Positions 11,808 to 23,158 of a stretch of DNA of 26,043 nt are shown here, one piece after another (the stretch's first letter is position 1; every line of letters begins with the position of its first letter). Below the pieces are notes generated by a model, which had not been told where the DNA came from, did no database searches, and was given only the letters and a program-made list of their open reading frames with translations. Source of the stretch: Saccoglossus kowalevskii (Eukaryota; Hemichordata; Enteropneusta; Harrimaniidae); assembly GCF_000003605.2 (NCBI RefSeq), contig NW_003126886.1, forward strand, positions 36,167-62,209. The letters are read 5' to 3'. Made by a program: the position numbers and the translations under genes.

Positions 11808-12529
11808 TTCACTCTAAATAATTATGCAGTTTTGCATTTAGCACAGTCCTTTGCTAATGTTAGGAAAGAAAATATTCTTCTTACACATTCATCAATATTT
11901 CTGCTGTGAGATTTTCATTACATATTAGATATTATTATACATCTGTCACCATAACGCCATAAGTTATAGCATGCTCTAATTTTGCAGTATTTTACAGGAT
12001 ATTTTCATTCTACCATATTAAGATACGCGAATTTCAAATATGATATGATTATGCACATTAGTGACCTCTAATAATAAAACAAATATGGCTGCGACCAAGA
12101 GTTTGGCCGGACTCCTCACAAAAAAGTTCGCTGATTCTTTTCTAAACATTTTGGATTTCGACATTCCCATGACGTATCATTGGAAAGAAAAGATGTATAA
12201 TAATAAGGTTATTATGAGGATACTGCAAAGTATGCACTCAGACAGTACATTGTCACATCGACCTCCGTTGCGCATCAGTCGATACTCCCGCTGTACTGTC
12301 ATTGTGCATACTTCGAGGTATCGTCATAATGACCTCATAATATGACCTGAGGAAACAACACTACTTGTTGTGTAAGTAACTGTCTATATATGTGAGAATG
12401 ATGGGTATAAGCTTCATGGTCCCAGGACTGCAAATGTATTATACAATATATCTACAATGTATTATAAACCATAAATATTAATTTATCATAATTAATATAC
12501 ATCTATTTTATTTCTATCGTTATTCACAG
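11808..12529. other. Stretch between the 31-bp array and chimaerin exon A
   Basis: Contains the fold-back element (12199-12343). The rest is AT-rich sequence ending in the polypyrimidine tract of the exon A acceptor. It is probably intronic, because the first chimaerin coding exon is not found here. Confidence 0.6.
12199..12343. mobile_element. Fold-back (long inverted-repeat) element
   Basis: The left arm (12199-12249, with attatgaggatactgcaaag and ending gacagtaca) and the right arm (12292-12343, beginning tgtactgtc) are imperfect reverse complements over about 50 bp, with a 42-bp loop that itself contains ATCGAC / GTCGAT. The stretch upstream (12061-12198) is less AT-rich and stays open to 12342, reading through the arms; that open reading resembles no protein I know. 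A related single arm may exist at 280-336. Confidence 0.7.
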
Positions 12530-12617
12530 TGTATCAGTTGCAGCTTCAAGCTCCCCAGTCTAAAAGAATAATTTCAGAATGTTCAACAGATAATAAACCA
12601 GATCATTATGGCAGAGA
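12530..12617 (+). CDS. CHN: Chimaerin exon A: conserved N-terminal segment before SH2
   Basis: This 88-nt exon is preceded by a ttattcacag acceptor and followed by a gtaagt donor. It starts with the last two bases (tg) of a split codon, presumably Leu, then reads YQLQLQAPQSKRI followed by ISECSTDNKPDHYGR, and ends with the first two bases (ga) of a Glu codon completed by exon B. The match to the vertebrate long isoform segment YLYQLQQEAP..(K/R)RI......ENRPKYYGRE is clear in both spacing and identity. The stretch packs against the catalytic half in the autoinhibited long isoform (established for beta2-chimaerin), so its presence shows that an SH2-containing long form is encoded. The preceding exon, expected to encode a (P)P.WKSYL-like segment, was searched for upstream and not found, so it is either outside the window or inside the assembly gap. 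Confidence 0.93.
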
Positions 12618-14186
12618 GTAAGTACAATCATTAATCATGTCTATTATTGTCTTTCTATGCTTTTGAGCTTTTTGACTTTTTATTTAAAGTATGTTTGTGT
12701 TTTGCCTATTTATTTTTTTGGGGCGTTTTGTTTTTGCACAATATTCCCAAGCTTATAAACATGATTTTAAATTACTATCACATTTGCTGAAAGCGTCTAC
12801 AGTCAAATGTGTTTTGATGTCATTATGGTGGATTTCCTGCTAATGCACTTACAGGAAAAACAGGACTATTTTTAAAGACTTTTGTAGGTGAGCATACTAA
12901 CATGTAATGACAAATGATATATTCTACATAAAATAAAATTTGTTCACACATGTCAAAAATGCATGAGTAATATGCTACACTGTACCTTAAGTGATTATGT
13001 ACGTCAATATGTACGATGATTTCTCTATCATTGTTGACAAATAAGAAATAGATTTCCTGATAGTTATACCCTGTTATGTAACAGATGAGTTGCATTTATT
13101 ACATCACTATATACAGACTTAATACTGAGTACTAGGAGTGATGCCTTAAGTACTGCATTTTCTGACTTTATGTGATAATTTAAGATGACTCCTTAAATAT
13201 ATAGTCTACTGTCTGTAGTCTATTAATTCATGAATATAAAAATAATTGTCTATTTTCTGAGAGTGTAAATAAATAGTATACAAATGGTATTTTTTGTCTA
13301 GTGTTAATAGAATGGTCGATTCAATTAATTGTGATTCAGGTTTTCTGGGATGAAAATAGACACTGACAGAGACATAGCATTTACTATGGTATGATTTACC
13401 ATCAGTAATTTTAGTGAAAATTGTTTGCACACAGCAACAGTGTTGTTTTAAGATGAAGCTTTGTAGAAAGTACGTAAATCTACCGGAAAATAACACTGAC
13501 ATTCAAGTTACACCCAAGATGGTCATTCAAAAACTAGGTACTCTTGTTTTTCACCAAAAATATATACATGTAATTCAAGTTCATTGTCAGAATAATTTTG
13601 ATGCAATCAGAAATTCACAATTACAAAACTGAATTTTGTTGGAGAAAAGCTTGTACTGATACAGGGTCAAACAGTTATCAAATCAAAAGACGTGAATTCA
13701 AATATTGTTTCACTCCTACATGTAGCATTTATGATAGCGATTACTTTCAACCTTTCAACAACATGGCACCAAATTTATTAATGCTAAGCAATGTAATTCT
13801 ATTCGCGTTGACTAATCAAATGTTACAATCTATATCTTTGTTATTAAAGCACTATTTTTTTCTTTCTTTTGTGTTGAAATTTTCGGCTGGTACAATGTAT
13901 CACTGGAAATGTAACATAACAAAGTAACATGAAAGGATGGTAATTTTTGCATTGCATTTTTTTTATTGGATTAGCTTGATGAATAACAACAAAGTTAGAT
14001 CTCAAATGAAAGGATACATTTAATAATTATTTTTTTTAAATGAATTTGGTACACAAATAAATAGAGACCCTGAATTAACAGGAGCAGTACATGGTTTTGA
14101 TATAATAACATAACAGATTACATTATTTTATTTTATGCAATTATTTGAGATGAAAGCCTAGTCATAGTCTATGTGATTTAATAATT

Positions 14187-14200
14187 GGGGGGGGGGGGGG
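14187..14200 (+). repeat. Poly-G tract (14 G)
   Basis: Fourteen consecutive G in an AT-rich intron; the length may be unreliable in assembly. Confidence 0.95.
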
Positions 14201-14627
14201 ATACAAGGATATTGGGATTATAGTACTATATCAAATTATTTCATTATTAGCGTGATTCATCTTTGTGTGTCTTATCGTAATTGAAGTCAATTTCACGGAT
14301 GCTGCACAATCAATCTGTGTCTAGCATCAGGTGTTCAGGTTGAATTGAGATATTATAAAATGATAGTTTTATTCAAGTATTATCAGATTTACACTCTAGG
14401 GATTCTGTCAGAGAGGAATCAGTCATGGTTATTATCGTCTAAACAATACCTATTGCAATGTGATCAAGCATGTATGCATAATTCAAATTGTGTGAATTAC
14501 TTATTTCTTGTTTCTACAAAGGGATAGATTCTTACCAATAATACATGTATTTATTACTGAATGCTAAAAACATGTTTGGTTGGCCTTGACTGTGGACAAT
14601 CTAGGGGTATTGATATGTGTTGTGTAG

Positions 14628-15597
14628 TGTTGTTATATTGGTTTCTATTGCCCGACCTGTTTTCGATTGTCTTTGGAGCAAGGACTCCTCCATTGTGATA
14701 TGGTTGCAGTGTTGTTATATTGGTTTCTATTGCCCGACCTGTTTTTGGTTGTCTTTGGAGCAAGGACTCCTCCATTGTGATATGGTTGTAGTGTTGTTAT
14801 ATTGGTTTCTATTGCCCGACCTGTTTTCGATTGTCTTTGAAGCAAGGACTCCCCAATTGTGATACGGTTGTAGTGTTGTTATATTGGTTTCTATTGCCCA
14901 ACCTGTTTTCGATTGTCTTTGAAGCAAGGACTCCCCAATTGTGATACGGTTGTAGTGTTGTTATATTGGTTTCTATTGCCCAACCTGTTTTCGATTGTCT
15001 TTGAAGCAAGGACTCCCCAATTGTGATACGGTTGTAGTGTTGTTATATTGGTTTCTATTGCCCGACCTGTTTTCGATTGTCTTTGGAGCAAGAACTCCCC
15101 AATAGTGATACGGTTGTAGTGTTGTTATATTGGTTTCTATTGCCTGACCTGTTTTCGATTGTCTTTGGAGCAAGAACTCCCCAATTGTGATACGGTTGTA
15201 GTGTTGTTATATTGGTTTCTATTGCCCGACCTGTTTTCGATTGTCTTTGGAGCAAGAACTCCCCAATAGTGATACGGTTGTAGTGTTGTTATATTGGTTT
15301 CTATTGCCCGACCTGTTTTCGATTGTCTTTGGAGCAAGAACTCCCCAATTGTGATACGGTTGTAGTGTTGTTATATTGGTTTCTATTGCCCGACCTGTTT
15401 TCGGTTGTCTTTGAAGCAGGGACTCCTCCATTGTGATATGGTTGTAGTGTTGTTATATTGGTTTCTATTGCCCGACCTGTTTTCGATTGTCTTTGAAGCA
15501 GGGACTCCCCAATTGTGATACGGTTGTAGTGTTGTTATATTGGTTTCTATTGCCCGACCTGTTTTCGGTTGTCTTTGAAGCAAGGACTCCTCCATTG
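14628..15597 (+). repeat. 82-bp minisatellite in the large intron
   Basis: About 12 tandem units, each starting tgttgttatattggtttcta and containing cccgacctgtttt, ttgtctttg(g/a)agca and actcc(t/c)c. Period 82 is confirmed by the first two unit starts at 14628 and 14710. Unit sub-types differ at aaggactcctccatt, aaggactccccaatt and aagaactccccaat(t/a), and neighbours tend to be alike, as expected from local unit duplication. Open readings of ~66 codons on the - strand at 82-bp steps are repeat artefacts. Confidence 0.97.
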
Positions 15598-16405
15598 CAT
15601 ACTGGTCTTGAACCACAATTTTTAAAGAAAAATGGAAACAAGGTGACAAACCTTGCATTCAAAGCATTAAAATAAAAATTTGGATTAAAATTTTAGGTGA
15701 GTAATCTGCGGGGAAGTGGGTAATGAATTTGTAGAGAAATTACTTGCATAGTGAACTGTAGAATACAAATGTCACTGTTCCAGGTGTGCACGCGGTGGAA
15801 AGCAGCAAATAAGAAGTGGTTTATGACTAACTAATTACTTTATCTCATCTGATCTTGTATAAATTTCAAGTGCTTTACTTTAAGGAGGCTGTTTAACAAG
15901 ATTTGTTTTCTGTTTTTAGATATATTAAAGATTATTGCTTAGATGAATCACTGTTTTAACTTACCGCTAGGTTATACTGTAAACCATGTCATATGGCATG
16001 TATAAAGACTATAAGTGTACCTTCAAAATGGCTGACTTTTTGCATGACATTTACCTCAGTTATCCAATCGTGATAGGAAAATCCTTTTTTTTAATGCCCA
16101 AACAATTTGAAAATGTGATATCCACCAAAACAATCATGTGAAAGAGAGTCCTTTTACATAGGTCCAATTGTTATGTTTGTTTGTAGTTGCAGTGATTCTT
16201 GAAAAGAAGACTTGCCTCTCTTTCATGAGAAATTTTTTAAATATACAAGAAATGTTGAATAAATTTGATTATCTATAATTTATGTGAAGCCATATTGTAT
16301 TGATTTTCAGCCATTTGAGTCAGAGTGACATACTTGTATCATAAAATGATTAGTGTGTCGTGAATAAAAATATCACACCTAGGTCACCCCAAACATCTTG
16401 CCCTA

Positions 16406-16511
16406 CCAGTCTTACATGTAGTGAAATCACCAGATCTCAACAGCATTAGACTTATTACCAGTTTTACATGTAGTGAAATCACCAGATCTTAACAGAATTA
16501 GACTTATTACC
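16406..16511 (+). repeat. 52-bp direct tandem duplication
   Basis: Two adjacent copies of (t/c)ttacatgtagtgaaatcacc..agatct.aacag.attagacttattacc, offset 52 bp. Confidence 0.9.
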
Positions 16512-18140
16512 TAGTTTTTATTCTAATTAGCTGAGATTCTTTGGCAACATCCCCAAGCTGTTGTTTCCATGGAAACATTGTATTTGCAGATTGTTAGGTA
16601 CAATATAATGTAGCACAATGTTGTCATTTTCATATAGTATCTGGAAGTTACCTTGGATCATTGAGTATTTGACAATTACCTCATTAGAAAATACATGTGC
16701 AAATTCCATATAAGGCATGATGATATCTTGTTGATAAATTTGCAGATGTATTACAGAGTGAAGTTTTACAGCTTTTCACTACCTCGTCCTGTCGTCACAG
16801 CTGAATTATAGCAATCAGATCAGGACCAGAAAGATGTATAATAACAGTCAGGTTATAAGAAGGAAACTGTAGATATAGACAGCCAGCAGAAGGTAGAAAA
16901 GTGCTTTCTATGGGGAGTTTTGGCCAAAAAATGATTTTTAATTTTGGCATAGCCCTTGTCATGAAATCTTACTATATCAGGACTTGATCTAGCATAGATG
17001 CCTGCATGTAACAACAAATGCGGAAAATACAAATTTGTTAAGCACTTATCTACCTGGCTGGCTGTCTAATAGTAGTACTACAGTGTAGGTCATATTGTGT
17101 TGGGAATACTTGGTACTAATCTATTAGTGATATGCAGGTGTTGTACATGTTATCCTATTATCTTTTTCTATTACAAGTAAACATTATGAAACAACAGACT
17201 TGAATTAATAAAGGTGGTTTTCACACTACCATGTACATTAATAGAACATTTCCTCTTCACTGCGAGACAAAGCGTTATTGCATGAAATCAACATAAAAAC
17301 GGGTCAAACAAAGGTCCTAGCATCATAGTGGCATTAGAACTTAACATTTAATAACTATTATATTCATTTCATGATGTTTCAGTTTCAATGAAGTAAGGGT
17401 TTCTCAATGCCATATTTCCTTCTGAAAGATCAGCAGTTTAATATTGAGCTATGGACAAACAAAAGAAATACAAGTGCAAAATCTAATCATCTAATTTTTG
17501 CGGCAAACATTTGATCATGCAACTCGCAAGATCTTGCAGTGGTTTAGACATAGGGTTAAAAATGTTACTGCATTTTGTGGATGGCAGTGAGTGCATGTAA
17601 ATATGACAATAACCAATAACAAAGCCATCAATATAAAATGCTGACATGTCATTAATCATTGGTCACAGCAGTGTCTGCATTATATGGTCAGATATTGTTA
17701 AATTGATAGCTTCTATCTGAGCAGTCATTTACTGCTATTAAAAGACATAAATGAAAATAAATCAAAAAAGATATTCTCTTGCATTATTATATTGAATTTC
17801 TTGCATATTGAGATTGATTTAGGAGTAATTTTTCATAATTCTTAGTTTAAATAATTTAGGAAGTTTGGTACAATTTTGATTTGATCATTATTACATTTAT
17901 ACACATTTCTTTGTCATCTACAAGTACTGTAATGGATACACTTACATAAAGAGGTGAGTCTATGGTCAAAATAAGTTGTCTTTTAATAATCCAGCATACA
18001 GTAAATGCAATTCTTGGTTTATATATGCTTCTCTTAGAGTTGTGTTTCTGATAGGGGATATATGCTCTATAAATATTGTTCTTGGTGCAAAAATCATTTA
18101 ACTAAAAATAATGTATAGCATGTTGTGCATTATGTATTTT

Positions 18141-18310
18141 TAGCTCCACTGTCGACTTTGTCTAGAAGAGCTTAATTATCATATGAGTTATTATCCGTTA
18201 TTGTCCGCATCAACTTTTTACTTTTTTGACTTCTGCTTGAAAACAACAAGGCTGATTGCTTTGATACTTGGTGTATTAAGTACCTTGGGTAGACCTACCT
18301 TAGATTTGTC
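18141..18310 (+). mobile_element. Third copy of the inverted-repeat element, 5' part only
   Basis: It begins TAGCTCCACTGT, the exact reverse complement of the right end of copy 2, followed by gtcgactttgtc, agagctt, atcatatgagtt, actttttgacttc-like words and ttgctttgatacttggtgta..ggtagacct. The match stops at ttagatttgtcc, where a C-rich minisatellite begins. No right terminus is seen. Confidence 0.7.
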
Positions 18311-18540
18311 CACACACCCCAACTGCCCATAGACCCCAACCCTGATTGCCCACACGCCCCAACTGCCCATAGACCCCAACCCCAATTGTCCACACACCCC
18401 AACTGCTCATAGATCCCAACCCCAATTGTCCACACACCCCAACTGCCCATAGATCCCAACCCCAATTGTCCACACACCCCTATTGCCCACACACCCAGGT
18501 TGCCCACACGCCCCAAATGCCCACACGCCCCAATCGCCCA
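18311..18540 (+). repeat. C-rich ~40-bp minisatellite (G-rich on the - strand)
   Basis: Tandem units of about 40 bp built from two ~20-bp halves, one like attgtccacacaccccaact and one like gcccatagaccccaacccca (ttgtccacac at 18386 and 18426). Later units degrade to 15-18-bp ttgcccacacgcccca words. There is strong strand asymmetry: the - strand has many runs of GGG and GGGG. The continuous reading on the - strand here is repeat-derived and not a gene. Confidence 0.9.
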
Positions 18541-20052
18541 CTAATAATATAAGTATCATGCTCCAATTGCTCAAAAACTTATCAATGCTATTGAATTAAG
18601 GATATATTAGATTTGGTTTGAACCTGCAATAATAGTATATTATTTGTGTAACATGTTTAAATGATCACCATGTGTTTGAGTTCCAGTTAGTGTATGTGTG
18701 TAACAGGGGGTGGGGGGTGGGTTGAATAGTCTTTTCCCCCCTATATCTAACATCAAAATCCCACTCACTATTAAAGGTGTATGTATCGATGACTCATACA
18801 CCAAGTATAACTTAGTATTCTCATTGCTTCCTTGAGATCTTCTCTTTTGTCTTGTAATACTTGACTGGTTTTCTATTAACCGTAGTCATTAGTTGACTAC
18901 AAAGATGGATGACTCATCAAATCAACGACACCGTGGTTACCATGGTGATTATTTACTTCAAATAAAGGATTTTTTTTCTTTGTCATGTTTCATCAGTGCA
19001 ATATTAAAGTAAGGTGACAATGTTATGTTAAATTGCACCCTCAAGTGGTGAGTACAGATTAGTGAGTGCACAAACATTGACATCACCACTGCATTATGGG
19101 TAAATTTGAATGTTTCTCCAAGTAATAAATCAATAAATATATTGCATACACCTATATTTGAATCTACGAAGATCAGATCAGTGTTTGTGGTCATGTGGAT
19201 GTAGGTGAATATTTAAACCATTTTAATTTTGCAACAGACAATAATAAAGTATAGATCCAGGTTCATGGGCACTTGAAATTTTTTTTTTTCCAGACAGTCT
19301 TGGCCATAGACTGATAAAAAATTTTGCAGCTTTGTGAATAGTGGAACATACTCATAGAACAATTTTAAAATTTTAACATTCTCTTATTATTAGCAGATAT
19401 TATAGCAGTGAAGATTTAAACTTTCTCAGATTATGAATTATTTAACATTTATTTCTAGCAGTGTACACAATATTATTAAGTTTAACAAACAATTTCACAA
19501 ATTTTGTTAGTTTTACGATATACTGATTTGTGAAATGTAAAATTATTTGTCAAAATAAGGTATTCAGATCACTTATATTAGCTGTGTTTGAAATCATAAG
19601 GTGTTGTACATACAGTTATAGTGGAATATCGGTTCATTCCATAAAATATTTATATTGTTAAATTGACTGCCATTAAAGTTAATCATCCTGTCATGTTCTC
19701 ATGAATTTTTTCTGTAATAATTTGAGTTATTTTTGTTTGCCTGAAGCAAGATATGAAATTAGTGTGAAAACTCACACCTGCACAATGCATGGTGGACTAA
19801 TGAACTAAATTACATTGACTACTTTCTCATACACTTACATACAACTACATTTATCCAAGGTGACTATCCAATATATAGCCTTGAGGTCCTTATGTAGTTT
19901 ATTAATCTTATAAATGTAATTGAAATTATGTTGTATACATGTTGTTAACACTGATGAATTCAAAAATCTGGGGTGAAGCAACGGTTTATGAATAAATTCT
20001 GTAGGGAAAAAAAAGGTCAAGATAGGATGTTACTTGTGTGTTTTGTATGATG

Positions 20053-20066
20053 GTTACCATGGAAAC
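20053..20066 (+). promoter_or_regulatory. Candidate X-box (RFX-type) motif
   Basis: GTTACCATGGAAAC fits the GTNRCC-AT-RGNAAC X-box pattern. It is intronic, about 580 bp before exon B. Motif match only, with no evidence of use. Confidence 0.25.
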
Positions 20067-20109
20067 TCATCTGATGATTTCTCCATGAGGAACTTGTTTT
20101 ATTGGCTGT

Positions 20110-20131
20110 CTGAGTGAGTGAGTGAGTGAGT
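20110..20131 (+). repeat. (GAGT)n microsatellite
   Basis: Five to six GAGT units followed by gcgccctcgtgg. Confidence 0.95.
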
Positions 20132-20646
20132 GCGCCCTCGTGGGGTCATATCAAAAAATTCCACTCATTAATAGAATGAAACCTTTTCAGTTGAACTCTG
20201 ACCTCAGTTTGTTGAAAGGAGTTTGTACATATGACCATTTGGAATAGGCAATTCATGGATGAAGTGCTGTTCTGTGCGTAGTCCTCTGGTTCTTATTCTG
20301 GTTCTGTTTAGTTCTGTTTTTATTTGTCGTTTTTCTTGTCTCTATAGATAATTTCTCATACATGTTTTAACTGTACATACATCAGTCACTAAATCCGTTG
20401 ATGGTGTTGATCATTTTCGTCAAACTCAACTCGCCAAATATTTCTGTAATTGTTTTCTAAATTCAATATTAATTTCAATTTATCATGATTATATATTGCC
20501 TAAAATTTGTAATCAACTATTTAAATTATTAATTAGTATCTCTTTGGAAGCAACTTAATACTTCAACAATTTTTTGTAAGGTTATGAAATTTGGCATAAA
20601 TTGGTAGTGAAAGATGGGGTAAATAACTGTTTGTTTATGTTTACAG

Positions 20647-20763
20647 ATGCCATGGTATGATATCAAGAGAGGAAGCCGACAGATTATTGGCCAAATTTGG
20701 TGATGGCAGTTACCTCGTTCGGGAAAGTCAAAGATCTCCGGGAAGCTATACACTTAGTTTAAG
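20647..20763 (+). CDS. CHN: Chimaerin exon B: N-terminal half of SH2 domain
   Basis: This 117-nt exon lies between a tttacag acceptor and a gtaagt donor. It begins with the base that completes Glu, then encodes [18 protein letters not shown] and [20 protein letters not shown], and ends with ag, completed to Arg by exon C. It holds helix alphaA ([10 protein letters not shown]) and strand betaB with the signature YLVRES. The Arg in that motif is the phosphotyrosine-coordinating residue of SH2 domains, so phospholigand binding looks intact. The following ...PGSYTLSLR is the betaC strand. The exon sits after an 8.0-kb intron that contains the 82-bp and 40-bp minisatellites. Phases 2 in and 2 out match its neighbours. 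Confidence is high because the sequence is nearly colinear with remembered CHN1/CHN2. Confidence 0.97.
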
Positions 20764-21710
20764 GTAAGTCATTACAAATAAAAGTGTATATAGACTCTTT
20801 AGACCCAATAAGCAGTTCAAACATAGGTGTATATAGACTCAATATGCCATAATAATTACCTCTATATTCACTGAATGAATTAAGCCAAGGTGTATATACA
20901 TGCCATAGACCATAATAGATTACCTACAGCTTATATTAGCTAAGATATCCATTTAATAAGCAAAATATGTATTTCTTAGGCTTGATTTATTCACATTTTT
21001 CTGTTGGTTTAAATTTAGATTCTATCAATTCACGAATCAGATGTATAAAAACTGCACATAGCTATATCATAGTGTTTTATTGCAATAATGATAATTTTCT
21101 TTATTGAAATTATATAACTTTACAATAATAAAATGCAGTCAAATCCTAGTGACAAACTGAGGCATGTTGTTGTAGTCGTATCATATTTACTGAAGAATTT
21201 GAAATATACACATGTGGTGGTGATTTGTTACTGGAATACGTGGGTGACAATGTAAATATATACATCACTATTTTGCTATATTGTTCATATTATGAAGAGA
21301 TTTACAGTAATTTTAATTTTAAAAGGGTAAGCTACCAATCCCAGGGATTGCACCATGGAATCATGGGAAATAATTGTTCATATAATTAAACTTTTATTTT
21401 CTAATGTGATATATACTCAGTATTGTAATTTCTTTCATTGAATTTAGATGAGTTATATTTCAAATACACATGTAGAGAGAAGAGTATTTGAACTGAATTT
21501 GACTTTCATTAATTTATTCCAGCAGAAAATCTAGACAAATAAATAAATACAAAATATTAGTTTCTCCATACCCTGGGAGTTTTGTTCGTAAATTGCAGCT
21601 TATGTGCCTTTAATTGGCTTAATACATGACCTCTGAAGGTTACACATTCTGGTATATGTATTTTCCGTGAATGTTTTTGAATTATTTAACCATTTAATAA
21701 CTACCACTTG

Positions 21711-21785
21711 TATGCAAATTACCAACTACGTGTATGTAAATTAACTACTAATTGTATGTAAATCAACTACCTCGTTATGCAAATT
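21711..21785 (+). repeat. Left, diverged part of the 22-bp octamer-bearing minisatellite
   Basis: Four units spaced 22, 22 and 21 bp, each with tatg(c/t)aaat(t/c) (21711, 21733, 21755, 21776). They are separated from the regular array by an inserted inverted-repeat element. Confidence 0.8.
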
Positions 21786-21811
21786 CAATATCACTAATAT
21801 ACAAAAAGGTG

Positions 21812-22159
21812 ATTTTCCGTACAATTGCGAGATCTCACGAGATGCATGAAAAACGCACGTCGAATGTCTGCCACAAAAATCAAATGATTTGATTTTGAAC
21901 TAGAATTTTTCTATTTCGTAGCTGGCCGATTTTCGACAGAAAAATATTGCTTCCGAATACCCTCACTTAATCGAAATTGCCTATCTTCAAATGTGGACAG
22001 CACATTATTAAGCATGGAAATGTCCCCCAAAATACTTTCACGTTTGACGAATCTCATGCGATGTTTGACAGCACTACGTACGATACTATGTCCTTTGTTT
22101 GTCCTGTTTTTACGTTTGATTTCACGCATAACGTGTGATTCTCGCAGTGAATGGAAAAT
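21812..22159. mobile_element. Inverted-repeat element inserted within the 22-bp array
   Basis: The left end, attttccgtacaattgcgag (continuing to 21832), is matched in imperfect reverse complement by the right end, tctcgcagtgaatggaaaat (22140-22159), giving a 348-bp element. Its base composition is less AT-rich than the surroundings. A - strand open reading (22159 down to 21911) includes MREIKRKNRTNKGHSIV and ends ENRPATK. I do not recognise it, and it may be chance or a captured fragment. A GGT flanks both ends, too short to call a target duplication. Confidence 0.6.
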
Positions 22160-22169
22160 GGTCTAATAA

Positions 22170-22385
22170 CTACTACTCATGTGCAAATCAAATGATACTC
22201 ATGCAAATTAAATAATACTCATATGCAAATTAAATAATACTCATATGCAAATTAAATAATACTCATATGCAAATTAAATAATACTCATATGCAAATTAAA
22301 TAATACTCATATGCAAATTAAATAATACTTATATGCAAATTAAATAATACTCGTATGCAAATTAAATAATACTTATATGCAAATC
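22170..22385 (+). repeat. 22-bp minisatellite carrying POU/octamer ATGCAAAT sites
   Basis: Exact ATGCAAAT occurs at 22201, 22223, 22245, 22267, 22289, 22311, 22333, 22355 and 22377, with a GTGCAAAT variant at 22180: nine perfect octamers at a strict 22-bp step, joined by taaataatactcat. ATGCAAAT is the classical octamer bound by POU-domain factors (established). Regulatory use here is inference. Confidence 0.95.
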
Positions 22386-23158
22386 AGCCACCATTTTTTG
22401 GACAAGAGTCTTGGGATAACATTTAATTACTGTACACTCTCTAGTATCTACTTAGCAACATTTGAAAAGTTCATCATGAATGAACACGAATTGTAGAAAA
22501 TGTGGTTCAAAATTATAGGGGTTATTAAAGTTTATTTCTGTTTAAGACTTTTTGTAAGATGTATATATGAGATGAATGTTTTATGCAGTGTGCACAGTCT
22601 TAAAATAGATGCTGTGTATCTTGTAACACTCTTATCATGTTTCATTTCTAATTTCTGTTTATGAGAATCTAAATTACATTAAGCAACATAATCTGACAAA
22701 CCTATGTGGAATTAAGGATAAACTGTATTTGTTGTAATCCCTGTAACTTATAAAGAATGTCTACAGAAACACTTTGTGTACCTGAAACACTGTAAACCAC
22801 ATTTATAAAGTCAATTATTTAGATGCATAATTGAGATTATTTCTAATTTTGCTAAATTGCCAATGGTCTAACTGCTTATTTAGGAAATACAAAGTAGCTA
22901 AATTTGCTACATTTTGTTACGTAGCTGTTACCCAAAAGTTACTTAAAATAAGTGTTTTACAGTAATCTTTGAAAAATGGTCACCATAGTAGAGCTTGCTG
23001 CTAGAAGAAATGTTTCCATGTATACCTCTATTTATTCACACTTTGTTGTTTATCAGATGTAAAGTCGATTCTTGACTGCGAGTTGGTAATAACTACCAAC
23101 ATGTACCACCATTAGGTTATTTTGTCTAGCTCTCCTTACTTGTATCTCTCATTTACAG

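Larger units (their letters stand above)
12618..20646 (+). other. 8.0-kb chimaerin intron (between exons A and B)
   Basis: Bounded by gtaagt and tttacag. It carries the 82-bp and 40-bp minisatellites, a poly-G tract, a 52-bp duplication, the third inverted-repeat element copy and a (GAGT)n tract. A perfect palindrome TGTTTCCATGGAAACA lies at 16562-16577. Open readings of 60-109 codons at 13206-13927 and elsewhere have no recognisable domain and are treated as chance. Confidence 0.85.

Noticed and set aside
9087-11909. Many overlapping open readings of 60-413 codons on the + strand
   Set aside because: They come from a stop-free 31-bp tandem unit read in three frames, partly across N. No signal, domain or codon bias supports a protein.
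12061-12345. 94-codon reading as a possible small gene or first chimaerin exon
   Set aside because: Its second half is the fold-back arms, it lacks the expected pre-SH2 residues and a donor in the right phase, and no family is recognised.
14554-15662. Series of ~66-codon open readings on the - strand and one on the + strand
   Set aside because: They step every 82 bp with the minisatellite period, so they are repeat artefacts.
18295-18516. 73-codon Gly/Trp-rich reading on the - strand
   Set aside because: It is a translation of the C-rich minisatellite; no flanking coding sequence.
21911-22129. Basic 72-codon - strand reading as a host gene
   Set aside because: It lies inside an inverted-repeat-ended element in an intron; no domain recognised. 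Kept only as an element feature.
22170-22385. Regularly spaced repeats considered as a CRISPR array
   Set aside because: Units are contiguous 22-mers without unique spacers, and the context is an animal intron.
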